Assembly (NCBI GenBank): GCA_035295125.1
Contig: DATGJP010000034.1
Location: 1 to 16,979, forward strand
Direction: 5' to 3'
DNA: 16,979 nt
From: JAICMB01 sp035295125
Lineage (GTDB): Bacteria; Acidobacteriota; Terriglobia; Bryobacterales; Bryobacteraceae
This document shows, piece after piece, positions 12,980-16,979 of this stretch (its first letter is position 1; each line of letters opens with the position of its first letter). A program made the translations under genes and the position numbers. Below the pieces are notes generated by a model. That model was given only the letters and a program-made list of their open reading frames with translations. It was not told where the DNA came from and did not search any database.

Positions 12980-15439
12980 CTACCGCTGTGCGCGCCGTTC
13001 CCAGGAACCCACAGTCCGCTCAAGACGGGCGGCTAGTTCGTTATCTCCCTGGCGGATCGCCATCTCCATCGCCCGCTTGCCCGTCGAAACAGCATCGGTG
13101 AGGCGGCCCATTTCGGCGTAGGCGGATGCTAGCGTCGCGAAGATTGAAGCATCGGCCCGATTCGATAACTTCTCCAGATGCGGAATCGCTTCCGCGTTCC
13201 GCCCCTGACTCATGAGGACGCGAGCAAGATTGAATCGATAGTCTAGTGAGTCGGGGTTCACCTGCAATGCTTTCTCGAATTGCGGGATGGCCTCGTCGGT
13301 CCGGTGCGCCTTTACCAGCGCTACGGCCAGATTGTTGTATGCGTCCGCATTGTTGGGGTCGACGGCAAGGGACTTCTGGAACTGTTCAATGGCTTCGTCC
13401 AGCCTGCCTTCTTCGGCCAGCAGTCCTCCAAAGTTGCTGTAGGCCTGCGCGTCACCGGGTTTAAGTTCGAGCGCCTTTTGAAAATGCGGGATCGCCTCGG
13501 CGGGTTTTCCTGTTTTGGCAAGAGCGATTGCGAGATCTATATGAGCAGCGGCATCCGCGTTGTCGAGCTCCAGTGCCTTTTGAAACTGCTCAATCGCCCC
13601 GTCGAGGCGCCCAAGCCGCGCAAGGGAGACGCCGAGGTTGTAATGAACTTTCGACTCCCCCGGATCGAGGGCCATCGCTTTCACCCACAGTTGGGCGGCT
13701 GCTTCGTACTGCTGCTTCCCGGTCAGATCCAACGCCTCATCGAAGAGCCGGTAATATTCCGTGGCGGGAGAATCGATCTTCTGCAAACCGTCGCGCGGAA
13801 CGTTGACGAACTCGGGAATATTCACAGCCCGATTTGCCGCTGTAGAGCCCTCAACCAGGATCGGCGGGCTGTCCTGCCCGTTCTTATCTATGTGAGTCAG
13901 GTACATCTGTGTGTAGGGAGAGCGCGCCTTGGAGGAGAAAACCAGCCATCGGCCGTTCGGCGAGAAGCTGTGCCAGGAGTTCATGTGCGGCGTATTGCAC
14001 AACATACGCCGGGGGGCTCCGCCTTTGGCCGGCACAATAAATAGCTCGCTATCAGGACGCATTAACTGCCCATTGCGGCACTTGACGAATACGATCCAGC
14101 GGCCGTCCGGCGACACTTTCGGGAAGTTGTTGCTCATTCCGTTTCCGGATGCGCCCTGGATTGGCTCGGCCTTGCCGCCCTTCCCCTTGTTGAATGGAAT
14201 GCGGTAGAGGTCGTACTGTATTTGCGTTTCGTTGGGGTCGTTGGCATGTTCGGCCATCGCCTGGCCTTCCGGAAAAGGATCGCGCGCCTTGGCTCGGGCA
14301 AAAACGATGTACTTACTGTCAGGACTCCAGAAACCGTCGGTCTGCACCAGTTCCGGATTATCGGCTCCCGGTAGCGGCTGCAGCTTTCCGGTCTCGCGGC
14401 TGTACCATGCCAGGATGCCTCGGGTGGGATAGAAGACCTGGAGATATCGATAATCGTTAAAATTCACGACGTAGTATTTGCCGACGGTGTCATATGTGTC
14501 GTTCGGACCGGTAACCCGAGGATCGTTGATCGTATTGACGACATATCGGCCATCGGGAGAAACCTGGGACATGAACGCGACTCGAAGACTGCCTCCCAAC
14601 GGTCCCTTGAAAGAACTCCACTTCACGATGTCTTCCTTGCGAATGGCGGTTTGCGGCTTGACCGACACCATCGCGTAAAGGCCCTTGTCGTTTTGCGGAC
14701 CGTCCACGTCCAAGCCGAGGGTCTTCCCATCACGCGAAAACGAATGGCAGTTGGCGCAGGTCGGAAAGCCATCGATCAGCTTCCGGCTCGCGGATTCATC
14801 GATATACTTCAGGCGCCAGGTGATGAAATGCATGGCCTGCGGTGACAGCGGCTTGATGACGCCTTTGACCGTCTCCGAAGGCATCAACGGCACGTCGCGG
14901 TAAAAGATCGGAGCTCCGACTGGATCCTTCGAGGTCGATATGCTCACGCTTCCGCTCGAAGCCGGCTGCGTCATCGCCTCGTCGCGAAAGCCTGTGATCG
15001 TGATGGTGGCCGGTTTACCGGCGGATTGCTTCTTGATGGCTTCCCAAGTTTGTGAGGAGGGCTTCCACGCATGTGCGGCGGTTTGTTCCGGCGTAAGCTT
15101 CGGCAACTCGTTTGTCTCCCCAACGCAGCGGGGATCGATTTCGCCGATTTGCATTCGTTCTCCGGCTGACGTCATTTGAATAGGGGAGGCTTTCCCGGCA
15201 AATTCGATGTCAATCCGCCAGCGAATTACCGCAGGGTCGGCAGCATCGCGCCAAAGAAACGTCGGCGCAACGATGTCGGGAGGAAAGATGGAACCGGTCA
15301 AAGGGTAGTCGACAGTTATTGCGGCTAGCCGGCTGTTGGGCGTGGCGATTTGCTGATGGCGTCCTCGGTCACCGGCCCTGACGGCGGAAGAGGAAAGCAG
15401 AACCGCGAGGAAGAGTAGGCCGAGGCTGGACCGCCTCAC
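12980..15439 (-). CDS. Exported haem-binding PD40 propeller / TPR multidomain protein
   Basis: No name can be given, but the 819-residue architecture is clear. Residues 1-22 are a signal peptide (LGLLFLAVLLSSSAVRAG). About 35-190 resembles an Ig/FnIII-like beta domain. FPTCANCHSFSRDGKTLGLDVDG (225-247) holds one CxxCH haem-c attachment site (Cys228, Cys231, His232). About 245-540 carries PD40/TolB-type propeller repeats (QVSPDGRYVVNT 292, FWSPDSKYIVFAR 370, KVSPDGRWIVFVK 441, SFSPNGRWLVFSS 491). Residues 561-797 hold seven TPR-like units, with starts at 561, 595, 629, 663, 697 and 731 exactly 34 residues apart. The GTG start at 15439 has GAGGG seven bases upstream. It should be periplasmic or surface-located. 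A redox or sensing role tied to the haem and a TPR docking surface are inferences. It is convergent with lpxI and has no obvious partner gene. Confidence 0.85.
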   Translation of the reverse strand: MRRSSLGLLFLAVLLSSSAVRAGDRGRHQQIATPNSRLAAITVDYPLTGSIFPPDIVAPTFLWRDAADPAVIRWRIDIEFAGKASPIQMTSAGERMQIGEIDPRCVGETNELPKLTPEQTAAHAWKPSSQTWEAIKKQSAGKPATITITGFRDEAMTQPASSGSVSISTSKDPVGAPIFYRDVPLMPSETVKGVIKPLSPQAMHFITWRLKYIDESASRKLIDGFPTCANCHSFSRDGKTLGLDVDGPQNDKGLYAMVSVKPQTAIRKEDIVKWSSFKGPLGGSLRVAFMSQVSPDGRYVVNTINDPRVTGPNDTYDTVGKYYVVNFNDYRYLQVFYPTRGILAWYSRETGKLQPLPGADNPELVQTDGFWSPDSKYIVFARAKARDPFPEGQAMAEHANDPNETQIQYDLYRIPFNKGKGGKAEPIQGASGNGMSNNFPKVSPDGRWIVFVKCRNGQLMRPDSELFIVPAKGGAPRRMLCNTPHMNSWHSFSPNGRWLVFSSKARSPYTQMYLTHIDKNGQDSPPILVEGSTAANRAVNIPEFVNVPRDGLQKIDSPATEYYRLFDEALDLTGKQQYEAAAQLWVKAMALDPGESKVHYNLGVSLARLGRLDGAIEQFQKALELDNADAAAHIDLAIALAKTGKPAEAIPHFQKALELKPGDAQAYSNFGGLLAEEGRLDEAIEQFQKSLAVDPNNADAYNNLAVALVKAHRTDEAIPQFEKALQVNPDSLDYRFNLARVLMSQGRNAEAIPHLEKLSNRADASIFATLASAYAEMGRLTDAVSTGKRAMEMAIRQGDNELAARLERTVGSWERRAQR

Positions 15440-15597
15440 GATCGGCCCTCCGGCGGATTAACCACGCCATCAGGCCGCATTAGCAGCACACCCTCATGTT
15501 AGCCGATCGATTGCAAGCGATGACGCCAGCGGCCACCGGCGCAGGCAATATTGCGTCGTCGAGCGACTTCAGACAACCCCAGTCGTTAGCTGCCAAA

Positions 15598-16674
15598 TCA
15601 GGCCGAAGTCCATAAACGGACCCCGACACGAATCAGAATTGAACACCCTGCTATCAACAAAATAGACCCGATGGCGGGCAAGACAAAACCCATTCCGTCG
15701 ACTCCTGGTTCCAGGGCCGACACGTCCGGGTCGTCAGGGCAATAGGCCACGCGAACCGCCGTACCCACCGGCAGGTTACTGGGCGCCGCCTCCTCCGCGC
15801 CGTCATTACCCGCCCTGTGGACGGTGCGAAAACGGCGCGTGGAGTTCACGTGCTCGATTCCCGCGACTTTGTATCTGTAAAGAAAGCCCGGCGGATATAC
15901 AGGCAGTTCCTGTTTATACTGTCGGTCCATCATGGCTGCGTAGCCCACATTCACCTCTACCTGCCCATCCACAGTAGACCAGTTGCGGCTGACGTAAGCC
16001 CAATAGAGGCCGGGTAATCCACTTGCCAGCGCCAACATTCCCAAGCTGGTAAGCGCGCTTCCCAGCACTGCCATTCCCACGCTCGAGAACAGAAATTCCA
16101 CGTTCCTGAAACTCGGCATCGCCGGCGAGGGCGACCGCTCCCGCACGTACCCGCCTTGCAGTTCCGCACGGCCGGCCATATCCTTGAACACTCGGCCTGA
16201 ATCCGCGGCCCGCTCCATGCCGCGCGACATCGCGGGTAGGAGGCACAACCAGACAAAGCCTGGAAGCAGGATCGACAGGGCTACCCCGATGCTCCGGAAC
16301 GCTTCCGCATGCATTCCCGGACGCAGCACCGCTGTTGAGGGATCGTTTGGCCTGTAGGATACCTTCACCGGCACCCCGTCCGGATAACGCACACGCTGCA
16401 GCCCGGCCTCGGTCCGATCAAATGGGTGCAAACTCTTGCCGAACGAGATCAGGTCCGTCGTGTACTCAACGCCATTCACGGGAAACCGGACAATGGCGCG
16501 TGTGGAATATACGACGTCGGAGCGCTTGTCCTCGATCCTCTCGATGCGGCCCTCGGCTGTGGGCCATTGGAGGCTGGCGACGGAGAATCTCAAGTTCCGG
16601 ACGCTTGCTGCCAGCAGGTAAAGTCCGCGAAGAACAACGAGGGCCACCAGGATGGCGAATAAGAGCTTGGGCAT
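15598..16674 (-). CDS. Membrane protein with two DUF3592-like units
   Basis: This protein of unknown function has a doubled layout. A hydrophobic helix (about 3-23) leads into a first beta-rich unit (about 37-120: WPTAEGRIERIED, IVRFPVNGVEYTTD, PVKVSYRPNDPSTAVLRPG). Helices at about 128-147 and 196-228 follow. A second unit (about 232-323: WSTVDGQVEVNVG, FLYRYKVAGIEHVNS, AVRVAYCPDDPDVSALEPG) is closed by a helix at about 330-351. The matching endings VSYRPNDPSTAVLRPG and VAYCPDDPDVSALEPG identify DUF3592-type repeats and suggest internal duplication. The frame extends upstream to a TTG at 16704, but a TATAAT at 16713-16708 would start transcription inside that extension. I therefore prefer the ATG at 16674, giving 358 residues. 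No partner gene is adjacent. Confidence 0.8.
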   Translation of the reverse strand: MPKLLFAILVALVVLRGLYLLAASVRNLRFSVASLQWPTAEGRIERIEDKRSDVVYSTRAIVRFPVNGVEYTTDLISFGKSLHPFDRTEAGLQRVRYPDGVPVKVSYRPNDPSTAVLRPGMHAEAFRSIGVALSILLPGFVWLCLLPAMSRGMERAADSGRVFKDMAGRAELQGGYVRERSPSPAMPSFRNVEFLFSSVGMAVLGSALTSLGMLALASGLPGLYWAYVSRNWSTVDGQVEVNVGYAAMMDRQYKQELPVYPPGFLYRYKVAGIEHVNSTRRFRTVHRAGNDGAEEAAPSNLPVGTAVRVAYCPDDPDVSALEPGVDGMGFVLPAIGSILLIAGCSILIRVGVRLWTSA

Positions 16675-16707
16675 GGGCTGTCCAGCGAACGGGGTGGCCG
16701 GCAACTC

Positions 16708-16713
16708 ATTATA
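16708..16713 (-). promoter_or_regulatory. Candidate -10 box of the DUF3592 gene
   Basis: The minus strand reads TATAAT at 16713-16708. Transcription would begin near 16701, giving a leader of about 27 bases before the ATG at 16674. No clear -35 is seen about 17 bp upstream. The site mainly helps to choose the start codon. Confidence 0.45.
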
Positions 16714-16749
16714 TATACGGATGCTGATTTGAAAGCGCGGATCACCGAT

Positions 16750-16979
16750 GGAGCAGGCGGTTTTCCGCGGTGAGACAAGACTGGAGGTAAGGCTGGAATC
16801 CTGCGCACCGGTTCGTTACCGGTGCAAGGCGGGTTTCAAACCCGCCGCTGGAGTTTGGCCCTTTTTGACGTATTCTCGGCTAAGCATTGCAGTACAGTAG
16901 GGCACTGGAAAGAGAGGGCTTGAATTTCTGCGGCTTCGTGGTCGACAGTGCCTGTGATGCGAAGTCGGAGAAATTGGGG
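16750..16979. other. Right-edge region with no supported gene
   Basis: Apart from the palindromes at 16805-16846 nothing is recognised. A minus-strand frame is open from the edge for about 42 codons and a plus-strand frame is open toward the edge from about 16920, but neither resembles a known protein. TTGACG at 16865-16870 lacks a properly spaced -10. Confidence 0.4.
16805..16846. repeat. Two adjacent perfect palindromes
   Basis: GCACCGGT and ACCGGTGC (16805-16812, 16818-16825) form an 8-bp stem with a 5-base loop. Two bases later GGCGGGTTT C AAACCCGCC (16828-16846) forms a 9-bp stem with a single central base. This tandem, lying upstream of the DUF3592 gene, resembles the REP-like palindromes at 12932-12966. 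A terminator role is unlikely because no T-run follows the second stem directly, although CTTTTT occurs 15 bases further on at 16861-16866. Confidence 0.6.

Noticed and set aside
13000..13760. CRISPR-like array or tandem DNA repeat
   Set aside because: The repeated phrases have a 102-bp period in frame with coding sequence and translate to TPR units.
16865..16898. Plus-strand promoter TTGACG ... TACAGT near the right edge
   Set aside because: The spacer is 22 bp and no recognisable gene follows within the window.

Overview
The window reads as a chromosomal stretch from an acidobacterium, most likely of the Solibacter/Bryobacter group (Bryobacterales). This rests on the seven-bladed surface propeller at the left edge, which runs into what looks like the start of the Solibacter C-terminal domain (TIGR03437). 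It also fits a Gram-negative envelope (lipid A genes, a signal-peptide porin), a fairly GC-rich sequence with occasional GTG starts, and GC-rich palindromic repeats in several gene gaps. The genus is an inference; no rRNA gene or other marker is present.

Layout from left to right. 1-1197 (-): 3'-truncated secreted beta-propeller protein. 1198-1675: no gene found, but one copy of a dispersed repeat. 1676-9385 (-): a phosphate-starvation locus read as phoR-like sensor kinase, coiled-coil porin, pstS, pstC, pstA, pstB, phoU. 9386-9707: no convincing gene, but a second copy of the dispersed repeat and several palindromes. 9708-10847 (-): M20/carboxypeptidase-G2-like metallopeptidase. 10871-12914 (+): the overlapping lipid A cluster fabZ-lpxA-lpxI. 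12915-12979: convergent gap with a palindrome. 12980-15439 (-): exported multidomain protein with a CxxCH haem site, PD40-type propeller repeats and seven C-terminal TPR-like units. 15598-16674 (-): membrane protein with two DUF3592-like units. 16750-16979: palindromes and no supported gene.

The phosphate block forms a complete uptake and sensing module apart from the response regulator. The porin would admit phosphate or another anion through the outer membrane, PstS would capture it in the periplasm, PstC/PstA/PstB would import it at the cost of ATP, and PhoU with the PhoR-like kinase would report transport state. Direct repeats of a GTAAC-like heptamer with an exact 11-bp period lie before both the porin and pstS. 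They are good candidates for the operators of the unseen PhoB/PhoP-type regulator.

The M20 gene and fabZ are divergent across only 23 bp. One near-symmetric element, TATAAT in one direction and TATTAT in the other, could serve both, and both transcripts would then be leaderless or nearly so. Other points worth a second look are the imperfect repeat of about 110 bp present twice in opposite orientations, a GC-only hairpin with a GGAA loop just inside pstC, a perfect 13-bp inverted repeat before pstS, and the unusual haem/propeller/TPR protein.
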